Positions 46,545 to 59,591 are shown, numbered from the stretch's first letter. The stretch is 64,000 nt of DNA from Schistosoma mansoni (GCF_000237925.1 NC_031502.1:31771914-31835913), one strand, 5' to 3'. Numbers and translations: made by a program. The notes: a model not told the origin generated them from the sequence alone.

Positions 46545-49005
46545 TTAATAATTATTATAGATTATAATTAATTATAATTATATTATAATATATAATTAAT
46601 TAAATAATTGTTTAGAAATCAATATAGAAATGTAATTCAATTTATAAACAATTTATTTAACTACCTTGAAAAATCATTGAAGTAATAGATTCAATACAGT
46701 AGATAGAAATATTTTCTCATCATATAAGATCATAAATTATTCTTTTATCATAAGTGAATACAAATGTTTGTCAAATTCCTTTGAATATTTGGTTTCAAAT
46801 GAAGCGTATTTTACATTTTAGGTGACTAATTATTATTATTCCTTTAATAGGATGTGGTTATACCGAATGTTATTGTGAATTGTATGTTCTAAGAAAATGT
46901 TTCATATCTACCTGTTTGATCTGAAGGGTTGTTAAACTATTTCTTAAGACGTCCAGCCGAATGATTTTAAGACAATGGATGCCCAGCTCTCATTTTTGGT
47001 GTTGTTCAACAACGTCAAATTCAAAGAGACACCTGAAAAAGTTTTGAATACAACGAATCAAAATATTAAATAACAATATCACGAACTAAATATTACTTGA
47101 ATTATGAACTATTGAATTTTCGTTGACTTAAAAATTTTGAATTAGATTTTTAGTGAGTACACGCTTGTGCAACCAAAGATCAAATAAATTACCTGTTTAG
47201 TACTCCTCAGTTTGGAAGATTATTGCAACCCTCACAAAATGTGTGTATACATATGTATATGCTCAGATTAATGTGATTTTGTCTTTCATTGAGTTATCCA
47301 GTAACACCACTTTAACCCCTAGATAAACAGTAAAGTTGTTGACGAATAATCCATATTTTGGTAAATTTCTTTTTTATAAATTTTACACGTTGACAAAGAC
47401 TGGAAAATTAATGGTAGGTTTTATTTTTTTACTTGGTTTACTTTCAACATCAAACTAACCAATACTATCATATCATTTCATTGTTCCCTTAAAAGCTCTG
47501 TAAATATTGTGGTTCGTTGTGGACACTATTTTATTCCGATTTCAACGTATTTACAAAATCATGAAACGGGAACAAGCATCAGAACAATCATCCTTTCCAT
47601 AACTATGTTTTTTATCTGATGTAATTACGATTTCTTAACGATCTAAATCATAAATATGATATTAGATGTCTAAATTTACTTCGTAAGAATTTCAAGAATT
47701 AGGCTTCATGATGGTATTGAATAGTGTCTGTTTCTCCATTTCGGTGTTCTTAGGGATGGGAATCCACAATCCAAATGGTAGTCCAGTTAAATGGCTATCA
47801 GACCTTGAATTGAAAGACACTGAGTTGTGTTGTTACCCTTTGTCAACAATTAATCAAACGATTTTATTGATTTCTTTTATTCAGATCACCATTCAGCTTG
47901 GTTCGTGCATTCGTAGATTCAATGAAATTATATGTAGGCTTTCTCATTCAGAATAAAATCCATTTGTTCGTATTTAATAGTCTTTCGAAAAAAATAATAT
48001 GATCATGAATTTTACGAACCTTAGTTTAGCTTTGTCGTCAACTATTAGCACCTATAGTATCATTGAAAACCAGGGAACATTGAACAACTGTTCTATTCTT
48101 AGCGAGTTCTTAGATCCATACTACCCAACACTTTCTTACTACTTTGAAACAATCATCCAGTACTGTTCATTCTCTAACTACTTCCCAGTTGATATCATTC
48201 AATGACATAAACTAGCTTCAAAACTTGATTTCAATCGATTATAAGTAAACGACAAGTCCATTTTGCGAAAGCACTAAAAAGTACTTACTTTTTTTTCATG
48301 AACATTTACATTATAAGTTATAAAATGTTCATTATCAAGGTCATGTTTTTTCATCACCATCCAAAGAAAAAAGAATTATTGAATATGTGAAAACTATTAT
48401 ATGGTAGTCAAAAAGGAAATCATTGTTATGACCGAATTACATAATTACAGAATATTTTTTCAAAACATTTTTTTTATTTTCGCGACATTTAAATTTTACA
48501 TTTCGTCACTAAAAAAATATAAGAAAAAATATTTCTTTAATGAGGTTTAAAAGTGTCTTCTGCCATTTTTCATTACCCGGAGATAACTAGGCCTAGTTAC
48601 AATCAATATATAAGTCGCTTATTACTAATTAATATTTCAGATACAAATTAAACATTTAAGAAGAAAACTTTTATACTTTCATTGCCTAATTAAAATAAAA
48701 TTCCATTCTTCAAATATGTTTATGTTAAGTAGGAGTTTGATCTGAATGTTAGGTAACATTGGACTTTATACATATAGACATATGACTGTTTTTATTTAGT
48801 TTTACTAATTAAACTATATACCGTTTTAGCAAACATGATGTGAAAAATCTTTCTTAAATTTATTCTTAATATATGTGTTATGTTACTACGTGGGAAGGAA
48901 TGGAAAAACATGTATAGATTAACAGTAGTAAGATAAAAAATTCTGTCAATTGATTAACAATATTTAAAAGCAATTTATTAACTGATTTCTTTCATAATGA
49001 AGAAA
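46545..49005. other. Gene-free stretch
   Basis: Two modest plus-strand frames (47,708-47,956 and 47,999-48,205) are unrecognised. Nothing else seen. Confidence 0.45.
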
Positions 49006-49007
49006 CA

Positions 49008-49288
49008 GTGAGGCGTGTGCTACTGTTGCTGACAGATATAAGTAGTATTTATCATCAGTCGAAAGTGAATCGTCTGGTGACAGAAGGTTAGGAAGATCGA
49101 AGAGAAGAGAACGAGAAAAGAGAATGATTGGTGTGAAAGCGAATAAACAATGAAGTCTGAGATGATTGATTGATAGTTTGCAAATGAAGTATTTACTGTA
49201 TGGTTCTCAGATTTTATTAAAATACTCTGTAATTTTATGTTCAAATACATTTGATTGTCCCCACCCGTGTTCTCGTTCACTACAACAG
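49008..49288 (+). repeat. MITE-like repeat (family M)
   Basis: CAGTGAGGCGTGTGCTACTG… GTATGGTTCTCAG… GTGTTCTCGTTCACTACAAC. About 280 bases. Confidence 0.7.
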
Positions 49289-49469
49289 CACTACTAATAG
49301 TAATATATTTTAAAATCACTTTAATTAATTCCACATGTTTTATCATGAATTGTCCTTTATACCATAACAACTAAGCTCCAATATAACACGCATTTAGATC
49401 TATTATGATTTTGATGTTACTCAAAAATATTTTGCATTGTTTTTTTTTGTACTATTTAAACTTGTGTTA

Positions 49470-49575
49470 ATTGCATTTCAGTTGTTTATTTACTCTGAAG
49501 AAGTGGCATACGTTAAGACTCGTAACATCAGAAATACAATTCTTCCCCTCATTGAGATATAACAAAGATATATTT
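49470..49575. repeat. Possible Penelope-related terminal sequence
   Basis: CTGAAGAAGTGGCATACGTT… ACTCGTAACATCAG resembles the end sequences I associate with schistosome Penelope-like elements. No coding part nearby. Weak. Confidence 0.25.
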
Positions 49576-50317
49576 ATTGTTTACTCATTTACAATGTTAT
49601 CATTTTAAGTTCTATACAGAAAAGGTGTTTGTCAACAAAGGTTTCCCTCAAATTATCCTAACCACTTTTTGTATTTTGGCTTCGTTTTATTTCTATGATA
49701 TTTTTTTACATAGCCTATTTCATTCAATTTATAAATTTTTATAAAGAAAAGACAAAGGGGATAATATATCAACCTTTGGAGATAATAAAGAAGATTTGTA
49801 GCTTAGGTTGATATTTGAAATGCATTTCTCTTCTTTGAGCTGGACGGTTTGGTCGTGAAGCTTGTTTTTCAAAACAATGAAAGTAGCATTACCAAATCAT
49901 CCAGGTCAACAAGCAGAACTGCACCTAAAAAATATAACAACTATTAAGATATTGAGTTGATTTTCTGATTAATAAGCTGCAAATGTTCTTTTTTGAAAGT
50001 AGATTAGTAAGTAAAATAGGTAATCACTCAGTTAAAACAAATCAAAACCATTGCATTAATACCAATATTCAGACAAATTTCAACGTAGTTGATCTAGAAA
50101 TTTAAGTATTCAGTTAAGTTTTCAATCTGTACAATTGTTTAAATTTAAAATAGTACCTTTTCATAGCAATCAGTATATCGAATAAGATGTTCAGGAGAAA
50201 AGACTATTCTATATATAATCCAATATGGCCAGAAATCATAAAATATTAAATATTACCGTGCCCATACAAGAATGACGACAATTGTCGATGTATATTCTAT
50301 CTAATAATGAAATTCAT

Positions 50318-50578
50318 TAAGTATTGTCTGTTTGAATCTTCCTATTGATGTTTACGACTGCAATTGATCAGTCGCTTATTGGCATATGTGCATACTATGC
50401 GTATTGCCTCGATGTAGCCTGAAATTTCTAAGCTTCATATGCAAAGATGGATAGTGGCTAGCAGTGTAATCCAGGACTTGCGTTTCGTCCTATTTGAGAC
50501 TTGTCAGCTGGATGTACCTGCATCTCAGAGTTGATGTTCTCTTTGGGACTCGAACCCAGTACCTTTCGCTTTTAATAA
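50318..50578 (-). mobile_element. HHR-SINE A, truncated
   Basis: Minus-strand copy holding the 3' region, a hammerhead with a changed core (CTGACAAG) and the B box. It stops before the A box. Confidence 0.75.
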
Positions 50579-51436
50579 TGAATTGTTTTTTTAACAACTG
50601 GCTATAGGAATGTAAATGCTATAATTCAATGTGCTTACTATTATTATTACTATTATTGTTATTGTTATGATTACTATCATTATGGGATATCAGTTTATTA
50701 ATAGTGTGTGAATTACCATTTGTTTAACTTCAATATAGAAAATATTCACATCAACCTATGAATCACACAAATCAACTGATTAAATCTATGAACTCAATTG
50801 TTTAGTTCTTTTTTTTAAAAAAAGAAAGAAAAAAAAGAGAAAAACAATCCACAAACTGTTAATCATCATATTACAATAGTCATCTAAAATAATGAATAAT
50901 TAAGTTCTATGAGAACTGAAGATTTCTCTTAATTTCTTTTATCTGTTTATGTACAGTCACTATGTTATTAGATAGTTACCCCTTATTGAATTTTATTCCA
51001 TACTACCTTATAGATGAAGCTTTTTCCTGAATAATAACGTATTATACATACATATATTCTAGTATATGCTACAACATATTTGTCATCTTTAATCATTGTT
51101 GTCTGGTCTTTCTCTTTCTTTACAAGTTGTTGTTTATTTTATTCAATGAATTAGATGTATCGTTTATTCAAAGGACTTCATTATTCATTATGAATACTAA
51201 ACATATAGAACAATAAATTTCCATATTGGTAAATAATAATAAAAAAACAAAACAAACATTCATAATTGTTGTCATGCTAACCATCTTGATTATGTGATAA
51301 ATTTAAATCCCTATTTCACACGTATATCAACTGTAGAAATTTAATTATAATCATCATTAGTATAGTTTATAAAATAAAAAAATAAGATTTATGAATAGTT
51401 AATTATAATATAAAATTGAAAAAGGTTTATATATTT

Positions 51437-51487
51437 GGATGGAGAGTGCTGGTGAACAGTCTATACTTCTTCACGAGGGGTATTTCA
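51437..51487 (+). mobile_element. RTE-type LINE, last 50 bases
   Basis: TTGGATGGAGAGTGCTGGTG… CTTCTTCACGAGGGG matches the final segment of the TAAG-tailed family, without the tail. Confidence 0.55.
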
Positions 51488-51599
51488 ATGTACAATGATT
51501 ATTTTACTAAGTAAAATAAGAGAAAAAAAGTCTGACTTTTCACATGTTAACTTATTTCATCTATAGTAACCGGAAATAATGATCTATACTTAAAAAAAA

Positions 51600-51990
51600 T
51601 TATGGGTTCTTTTTGTTTTTGTTATACCGTATGGCCTGAGTGCCCTGTTTAATATATGACGTGACGATGCTGCCAATTAGAGAGCAGTGATTTATCGATC
51701 GGATCAATGACACACGGGAACCGTACGAGCAGTCTATAGTACTTCTCGGTCCTGCTTTCTGCATAGCCCAGCTAGTTAAGTCCAGAACACTAATCTCAGC
51801 CTCTACAATATGAATCATTTATTTCAAACATACTGGCTTTATATACCAAACAGACAGACCACATCGTATCATAAAATAGGAAACAACATTTGTACAAATG
51901 TGGCTGTGAATGTGGGAAACAGTAATAAATCGACTGAGGATAACTCAATTACGGCAAATCGTATAGTAATAGTCTATGGGTCAAAATAAA
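51600..51990. repeat. Unclassified repeat, possibly LTR-derived (fossil)
   Basis: A block of mixed composition (CTTCTCGGTCCTGCTTTCTG, CCAGAACACTAATCTCAGCC) in AT-rich surroundings. It resembles LTR or promoter-type sequence of a retroelement. No flanking coding part; family unknown. Confidence 0.25.
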
Positions 51991-52689
51991 GCTTATAATA
52001 AAAACAACATGAATACGAATAGTTAGGTTACTTACCAGTTATACAATAGCAAAAATACGCATCATATTGGTCCATAAATAGTTCTCAAGAGTTACCATTT
52101 ACAATTCTCTTCGGGATATAAGTTTTTCTAACGTTACGGTTTGTTTATAAACAATTTCATATTGATTTCATCATGTACTAGGCTTGAATAACCAAAATAT
52201 AATTTAATATGTAGAAAAAATATAATTCCTCCTTAAAAAATTTATTAAACTTACAAATGAATAGTGTAATACCAAATCAGTTTTATTTTTATTACCGAAT
52301 TTCGCAAAAAAACCCACACTTTTGCAACTAAATAGGCTAATTGTTTTATCAATCTACAGTTCAATTACACATTATGTAATGGAATAAAATAGTTATTATT
52401 TGTAAGGAATTCAATAAAAAGTACTCTTTCAAAACTCTGATAAACATTATTAACAATACAGGACATGATATATATTTTACATTTCGGTAAATAAACCAAT
52501 TTCTTGAAGGGTGTTATTCAAATTTTGGAAAAAAATTCCACAGGGTTAACTAAGTTGAGCTAAATACGTTCAAAGGAGAGTATAGAGCAGTGCCAAAGAT
52601 GTCAATAAACCAGTAGACTAAAGAAAAAAGGTATTTTAAAATTTATGTAGTTCGAAAATCTGCAAATCACTTTCAAGCTCCTGCTGACT

Positions 52690-53150
52690 CTCTCTTCAAT
52701 ACGAACGTCAAGACAGTCCTACTGTACGGAACTGAAACGTGGAGAACTACTACATCCATCGTCAAGAAGAAACAAGTATTTATAAACAGTTGTTTATGCA
52801 AGATACTCAATATTTAACGATCGGATACCATCAGCAACAGCATTTTATGGGAAAGGATAAACCAGCTTCCATATGAAGAGGAAATTAGGAAAAGACGTTG
52901 GAAGTGGATAGAACATACATTAAAGAAATCACCAATGTGCATTACAAGGCAAGCCCTAACTTGGAATCCGAAAGGGAAGTAAAAAATAGGAAGTCCAAAG
53001 AACACATTATACCGGGAAATAGAAACAGATATGAAAAGGATGAATGTTAACTGGAAAGTAGTGGAAAGGATTGCCAAGGACAGGGTTGGGTGGAGAATAC
53101 TGGTGTGCGGCGTATGCTCCTACACGAGGGGTAACAGGCGTAAGTAAGTA
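52690..53150 (+). mobile_element. RTE-type LINE, 3' end with TAAG tail
   Basis: Reads [55 protein letters not shown], then GGTAACAGGCGTAAGTAAGT. Few breaks. Confidence 0.85.
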
Positions 53151-53154
53151 CCTG

Positions 53155-56005
53155 CTGACTCTTAACAAGTCTAAAATTATTGATCCGCCAAATATTTAAC
53201 ATCTTTTCCATCACACATTTAGTTGTTATGTAGTAAAAGCCCATTCTATAGCCAATGTCATTGGTTAGCAACTGCTTGAGTAACTTCTCCACAGTATTCA
53301 TTTATACTATGGTCACTAATAGGTAAATACTTGTAATCTCTTCATGTAGTTTTAGGGTAATTTTATATGAAATACACATAAATTTGATTAATGTATCATA
53401 AATCACTATCTATGTTGAACATATTTCATTCAAAACGAAACTACCAAAATAGTATATGACACTAAAACTTGCTAATTTATTTTTATAAACTTAGAGTATA
53501 CTTATTACTGAACAGAACTCTACCAGTGTTTGTGGTTGTTATAAGAAAATAACTGCCCTGGGGTTTACAATCGTACTAGTTCTAAGTTGATCGTAATAAT
53601 ACTGTAATCCATGTTTAATTAGATATCTGAAGATATATTTTAGTGGAAGCAACTAACATAGCTAAAAATGGAATACCCATTGCGCAATTACCAGCATAGC
53701 TAAGTGATACATAATGTAATGGAAACAGTCAAATGGCTAATTAGTAATAGAATTAAGTAAAAACTCTTAGTAAAATATTTGAATTCATGAGAAACACAAT
53801 AAACTATGTGTGAATAATTCATTCAAATTTGACCATTTAATGTTATGAGGAAATAAATGAGTTTTATTTCTAACAGTAATGTTGAAAGATTTCAGTTAAT
53901 AAGTAGTTATTTTTGTAGATCATTTTTAACAGTTACACTGTGTGATGTCAGTGGGAATTTCCTAAGAGATACTATCTCATTGAAGACTGAAAATATTCCT
54001 TGGTGGCACGTGGTATTTATCATAGAAACTAGATCCTGAGCACTCTGCTAATCCTTTTTATTCACTTAGTGTGAAAAAACTATTATATTTAGTAGCAAAC
54101 AATTTAGGTTCTTAGTCACATTGTAAACTGATCGGTAGGATTCAAATTATGTTGAAGATTTAACACAAATTACATCGGTTACTACTCTGTGATCAGTCTA
54201 TGAATTGCCTGTGGTATTAGCCAATCCTTCATTTCAACTCTGTGAATTTCACCTGAAAATAAATTTATGTGAATAAATTTTATTTAGAACAATACGTTCA
54301 AACTAACATAAGGAGTTTGTATCAAGGTAAACATAAATTCGTATATAATTTCCTTAATAGACATTAGGAATAACTCATGCCAGTTAAACAGTAACTCGGA
54401 AGACGTTCTGAAAATGTTTTCAAAAGCTATTTAATATTTGACATTTTCTAAATATTCAGCCTCAAAATCGCTTACATTAGACCACACTGACATTTTAAGA
54501 GGCATATTTCATTATATGTGGGATGATAGGTGATAGTAACCATATCTGTAGCTAACAAACCCCAAATAACCTTTCTATCTCAAATCTTTCTTCATATAAG
54601 TCACTTTATTCTCAATTAAGACTTTCATCATATCATATGAAACGTATTTTTCCTTTATGTTTTTTGGTAGTGCACTTTACGAATATTCGGTTTACAACTG
54701 AGTGAGATTTTACTTTTTCATCACCATGGGTTTAAAAATACTAGTGCGTCTTTTATTGCAAGGAATTTATGTATATAACCTTCACTAAAAATGAGGTTTC
54801 AAAAAATCTTATTTTTAATTTGTTTGGATTTTGTTAATGATGACGTTTGTGTTTGTGGATAAAAATTAAAATTTCCAGTGGAGACATTGATGTACTGTAT
54901 ACAATTTGGTAATATCATCCCGTTGTCATGGTAACCAAATTTGAGCTGCCAACGACATGTCATTTCAAGTTAATTGAGAAAAGAAATGAACCATGGTTTT
55001 GTGGTACTTATAACATATTAGTTAGAAATAAATAGTTATGTCATTGAAACTGTTCTAAAAAAATAGTGTAATAATTATCGTAACAGAAAACCCAACGTTA
55101 AAGAACTTTGTATCATTTTTAGAATTATCTGTCAACTTCTTAAAAACTATTAAGTATCGTATTCATTTTTCCTTTTGTTTTATTCACCATACATGGTTAT
55201 TACTTTTGTCTTACAGAAGTATTTAAGTCGGTAATTCCAGAAGCATAAGACATTAGTTAGACATCTTGTTCTAGAGATCAAAATGAAAGATATTTAAGTA
55301 TGAATATATTCGTTTGTATTAGAGTTATTACTAGGATCAGTGGGATTTGTAGATGATTTGAATATTGCATTTAGATGTATTGGGTTACTTCATTATGACT
55401 ATGAATGAATTGGATTGTAAGAGATTGACAGTAATGAATAAATGAACGCAGAATATTATAAAACTAGTCTTATCAAGAAGGGTAGAGTCTGTTATATTTG
55501 AAATATTGAGCCTAATATTCTCTCACTTATTCTTCTCATTCCGTAACAGAATATATCTAACAGTTCCGCACTAAACATACTGAAATGTTGTACCATGCCA
55601 GTGAAAGTCATGTTCATATACGAAGAGACTTAATACCAGCTAATAGTGAATGAGAAATGATATAATAACTATATATGTTCTAAAAACGTTTCAAAATGTA
55701 TTCCAAAAGTGTTAGTATTATAAAGACTTAGATATGAGTAAAGTAAGAAAGTTTCCTCATTGCATTCATTGATTAAGCACCTTACTCAGCTGTCTATAAA
55801 TTCAAACATTCAACTGATGTTTAAAAATACTGATCAAAGTAGACTGATTTGAGTAGTAAATCCTACATATAGTCAGAAACTCATCTCATAGAGAAAATAA
55901 ATAACTTTTACAGATCATTTTAATCTAAAGTTGCTTAATGACACTAAATCAAACTAACTTCTATATGTAGGGCGGTCTAATAATCAAATAGAAAAACCAT
56001 TGTAT
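53155..56005. other. Gene-free stretch
   Basis: AT-rich; no repeat, exon or motif that I can support across 2.8 kb. Confidence 0.5.
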
Positions 56006-56009
56006 TAGT

Positions 56010-56250
56010 AATTTTATATAGTTGAGATCATGAGTCAAATGAAGCTAGAACACCATGGAAAACCTGGAAGCACTAGACGGCCGTTTCTTCCTGTTGCGGA
56101 CGCGCACTGCTGAGGAGTCCCATGATGGGACGAAACGACCGTCCAGTGCTTCCAGGTTTTCCATGGTGGTCTAGCTTCATTTGACTCATGATCTCAACTA
56201 CATAAAATTACTAAAATCTCCACAAAACACCCTACTCATATTGTATTAAT
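56010..56250. mobile_element. HHR-SINE B, compact foldback with intact ribozyme
   Basis: Two arms of about 80 bases pair almost perfectly from GTTGAGATCATGAGTCAAAT to ATTTGACTCATGATCTCAAC. Only the plus arm holds a complete hammerhead (56,104-56,149). The tRNA-like part is absent, so the copy has no pol III promoter of its own. Confidence 0.8.
56104..56149 (+). ncRNA. Hammerhead ribozyme, core intact (SINE B, foldback copy)
   Basis: Stem I GCACTG / CAGTGC, core CTGAGGA (position 7 is free in hammerheads), stem II GTCCCATGATGGGAC fully paired, GAAA, stem III ACGACCGT, cleavage after GTC at 56143. It is the only B-family copy here with every core base kept. Confidence 0.85.
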
Positions 56251-56607
56251 GTATTTTTTGGTAAAATACGTATTTTTTCAATGAAATTGGCTGGCATAAG
56301 TTACGATGGAAGGCCAGAGAAGCTTTAGTAAAAATTGTAGTTGAAATCTCAGTTAACTCTAATGTTTTTCTCTTCCTTATATATAATTACTAAGACTGAA
56401 TGCCAAATGTAAAAGTTTAATTTCAGAATTGATTTCTTAGTAATAATTATGGTTTCCCAGTATAAAACTAGTACAAAGTAATTAGAGTGTTCAAGAATAT
56501 TTAGTTTTCTTATGCTGTAAGAAAAACATTTGAAACAATCAATTTATAATCAAATTAACATTACAGTGAGTTTTAGGTAATTGATATAATCAAATTCAAT
56601 GTTGTTT

Positions 56608-57256
56608 ATTTATTATTTATTTGAACATATAAATATTGTCATGGTCGAAAGCGTGAGTCAATTGAACCTAGACCACCATGGAAAACCTGGAAGCACTGGA
56701 CGGCCGTTTCGTCCCATCATGGGACTCCTCGGCAGTTCGCATCCACGATCCCGCACTCGCGAGATTCGAAATCAAGACCGATAGACCACTGAGCCGGCAT
56801 CCAACGGTACAAAAGCGCACCGAATACATATGCGCCACATAAGTCACTTGATTTGTGTGTGAGTTGTAATACTGCCTGGGTGTCCAGAACAAAGTAGGTT
56901 GTTTTCTTAGGGGGCCACACCCGAAACCTTCGACCTAAACGTCTGATCCACAAGGCAGTGAAGCAACGTCAGGACATGCAGTTTCAGAAGATGGTGACCA
57001 ATAATAAGTTCATACGCCATTTCTTCCTTCAGGATCCTGGATCACATGTACACCGTTTGTTTGGCATCAGGGTTCTCCAACTCCCCCAGGCGGATCCTTT
57101 GTACCCACCAACCCACTTAAAGCATGGGACATTCGCTTTTCGTCCTTTCAATTTCGTAAACAACACCCCCGCTGTGAGAAGGCAGTGAGAGCATTTCGAG
57201 AGAAAAAGCTGAAACTGCTCACCCTTACCCGTACCAAGGCATTTGGGGGCAATAAA
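56608..57256 (+). repeat. Unclassified interspersed repeat, second copy, split by a SINE
   Basis: Matches 2,311-2,836 in the same order. A family B SINE (56,641-56,812) is inserted after AAATATTG, and the repeat resumes at GTACAA. Confidence 0.75.
56641..56812 (-). mobile_element. HHR-SINE B nested in another repeat
   Basis: Minus-strand copy from CGAAAGCGTGAGTCAATTG to GAGCCGGCATCCAACGG. It splits the 56.6-57.25 kb repeat, which is uninterrupted at 2.3 kb. The hammerhead has CCGAGGAG. Confidence 0.8.
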
Positions 57257-57542
57257 TTATATCATCGTCTAATAATTCTACAAAACTGTGATGATATTCT
57301 TTGGAGGAATTTATAAGTCAAACTTCATCAGATGAGATGTTATGCATTTTTCTATTCCTTTATATAATCAGGGAAATTACAACAATTAAATGGATATTTT
57401 CATTAATAAACATTTAGACTTATATAAAACCCACATATAAATACAAATACCTCGTTCTTTTATTTGAAAGTTGTATGTGATATTTCCTAAATAGACAATT
57501 TTTCTTAAATGCTTTTCTTAAAACTTTTTAAACGTTTATGGT

Positions 57543-57722
57543 ATTATCAGAAGGAATTTTTGTAGACATTATGGTAATTTTAATAGTTGAGATCATGAAT
57601 CAGTTGAAGCTAGACCACTGATATGTCCTGAGTTCGAGTCTCGCGAGGCGAAATCGTGGACGGGCACTGTTGAAGAGTCTCACAATAGAACTGAACGGCC
57701 GTTCAATGTTTCTAGGTTTATG
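57543..57722. mobile_element. HHR-SINE B, inverted foldback copy
   Basis: The minus-oriented 3' end (to 57,618) joins directly to a plus-oriented piece starting just before the B box (GAGTTCGAGTCTCG) and ending in a damaged hammerhead. Confidence 0.7.
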
Positions 57723-57784
57723 GTATTCACAAGAAAAAGATGTTTCACTCAAAATACATCAGTCAATAAAATCAATAAAAACTT

Positions 57785-58080
57785 GATCGATAGAGTTCGA
57801 TCAGCACTAAGACGGACTTGACACTCATGACATTAATCACCACCCAGTGATCAATTAATTGTGATCACACCTCAGTCCTACAGGAGGTCGGCCACAGCCT
57901 GAATAGCTCAGTGATAACGTCTGTGATTGTGAAGCTGGGTGACACGGGATCGAATCCGTCAGGGAGAACCAGTTCCCTCAAGATTACAGGCACATCTTGC
58001 TGACGAGTGCCAAGTAGCACGGAACCCGAGTCCAGGGTTTCCTGTTGACCACCTCCAACCACCATCTTAACACAATATAT
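57785..58080 (+). mobile_element. HHR-SINE C
   Basis: Plus-strand copy: leader TTCGATCAGCACTAAGACGG, A box TAGCTCAGTGA, B box GGATCGAATCC, hammerhead CTGACGAG, stem GTGC…GCAC, then GGAAC in place of CGAAAC. It ends CCACCATCTTAACAC. It shares the tRNA-plus-hammerhead plan of A and B with a different sequence. Confidence 0.75.
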
Positions 58081-58330
58081 TCTCCATAGTGAAAAAATTA
58101 AAGAAAAAACAAACATTTTCGAGTATATCGATAATGAAAACAAATTAGATAATGAGTCATATTATCTGTAAACTTAAACTCTTACAATGAGACGTACTAA
58201 TCTCTTAACAACAACAACAAACAAATTACACATAGAAAATAAATCAATCAATTTGTTTATACAACAAATTACTAATTGTAATCAATAAAACATGATGTTT
58301 TGGAATAAAATCAAATCTAGATAGATACAG

Positions 58331-58350
58331 GTTTGTTTGTTTGTTTGTTT
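58331..58350. repeat. GTTT tetranucleotide microsatellite
   Basis: Five GTTT units, about 20 bases. Confidence 0.85.
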
Positions 58351-58519
58351 TTTCGTTTCATATTCTTAAGGGCATGTTATCAAATCCTGGATGAAAGTTG
58401 AATAATTCTGTAAAGTGATATGATTTGACAGACAATTTTCATTTTAACAAAAAAAACGTCATAAATGGAAAAAGCAAACAAAATTGATTAAGAAAATGCA
58501 AAAAGAATCCTAGAAATTC

Positions 58520-59015
58520 ACTTAGTATTGTTTGTTTGTAACTTCCCAATGATGTTTAGGACTGCAACTGGACACTCTCTTATTGGCATATGTGCATACT
58601 GTGCGTATTGCCTCGATATAGCCTGAAGTTACAAGCTTTATAAACAAATGTGGATAGTGGCTATCAGTGGAATCTAGGACCTGCGTTTCGTCCTATTTGA
58701 GACTCGTCAACTGGATGTACTTGTTGATGTTCACTCTGCGACTCGAACCCAGTAACGTTCGCGGTCCTAAATATCAATGGGAAGATTCAAACAAACAATA
58801 TCAAGTGAATTTAAACTTCACCCCATTGCACAAGCACGTGGCTATCAGAACTCAGTAGCTAATTGGATAATGCGATGGCGATTGAAGCGAACGGTACCGA
58901 GTTCGAGTCCCAGAGTGAACGTCAACACAGACGCAGAGATAAAGCTGACGAGTCCCTAAGAGGACGAAACGCGCGTCGTGGATTCCACTGCTAGCCACTA
59001 TCCATCTTTGCCTAG
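58520..59015. mobile_element. HHR-SINE A, inverted foldback copy
   Basis: 58,520-58,763 is a minus-oriented copy. At 58,763 it flips into a plus-oriented copy running to 59,015 with A box TAGCTAATTGG, B box GTTCGAGTCC and hammerhead CTGACGAG…GGACGAAAC. The minus hammerhead has a changed first core base and the plus one has a weakened stem I. Confidence 0.8.
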
Positions 59016-59384
59016 AATCCTAGAAAGTTAAATTGATTCTAAAGATTTTCTTTGCTTTTTTGGCAGATTAGTAAAACAGGGAATATTAGGCGACGTAACC
59101 TTTAGTTTCACATTTTATAAATTTCTCAACTGACAGTTTTAGTATCAACCAAATGACTATAAAAATAATATTAGTACATTGTTTTTCCATTGTCTTTGGT
59201 TAGACGTTTGTAATATTAACCTTTATCAATAACTGACATTTTATTTTGGACGTTTTTTTATTTTAAAATTATCAATCTTATATCGTGCAAACTTTGAAAA
59301 AGTAAAGTATGGCTTAGTATTACTCTTTCGTAACTAAGTTAATGTGTTGCTTTATACTTTTAAACAACACACTTATGTTCCTTC

Positions 59385-59520
59385 AATGCGATGGTGTTTG
59401 GAACGAACGGTACTAGGTTCGAGTCCCAGAGTGAACATCAACTCTGTGATGCAGGTACATTCAGCTGACGAGTCCCAAATAGGACGGAATACGTGTCTTG
59501 GATTCAACTGCTAGTCACTT
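59385..59520 (+). mobile_element. HHR-SINE A fragment
   Basis: Plus-strand fragment with B box GGTTCGAGTCC and a hammerhead whose GAAA is replaced by GGAA. It lies directly beside the Penelope-like fragment that follows. Confidence 0.7.
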
Positions 59521-59591
59521 ATACAATTAGTATGCTGATTATTCCTCGCTGTTTGAGTTTATTATTTGACCCATTAAACAGTAACTTTATA

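Noticed and set aside
47708-48205. Two plus-strand frames of 82 and 68 codons
   Set aside because: No motif, biased composition or convincing splice context; kept only as a remark on the gene-free stretch.
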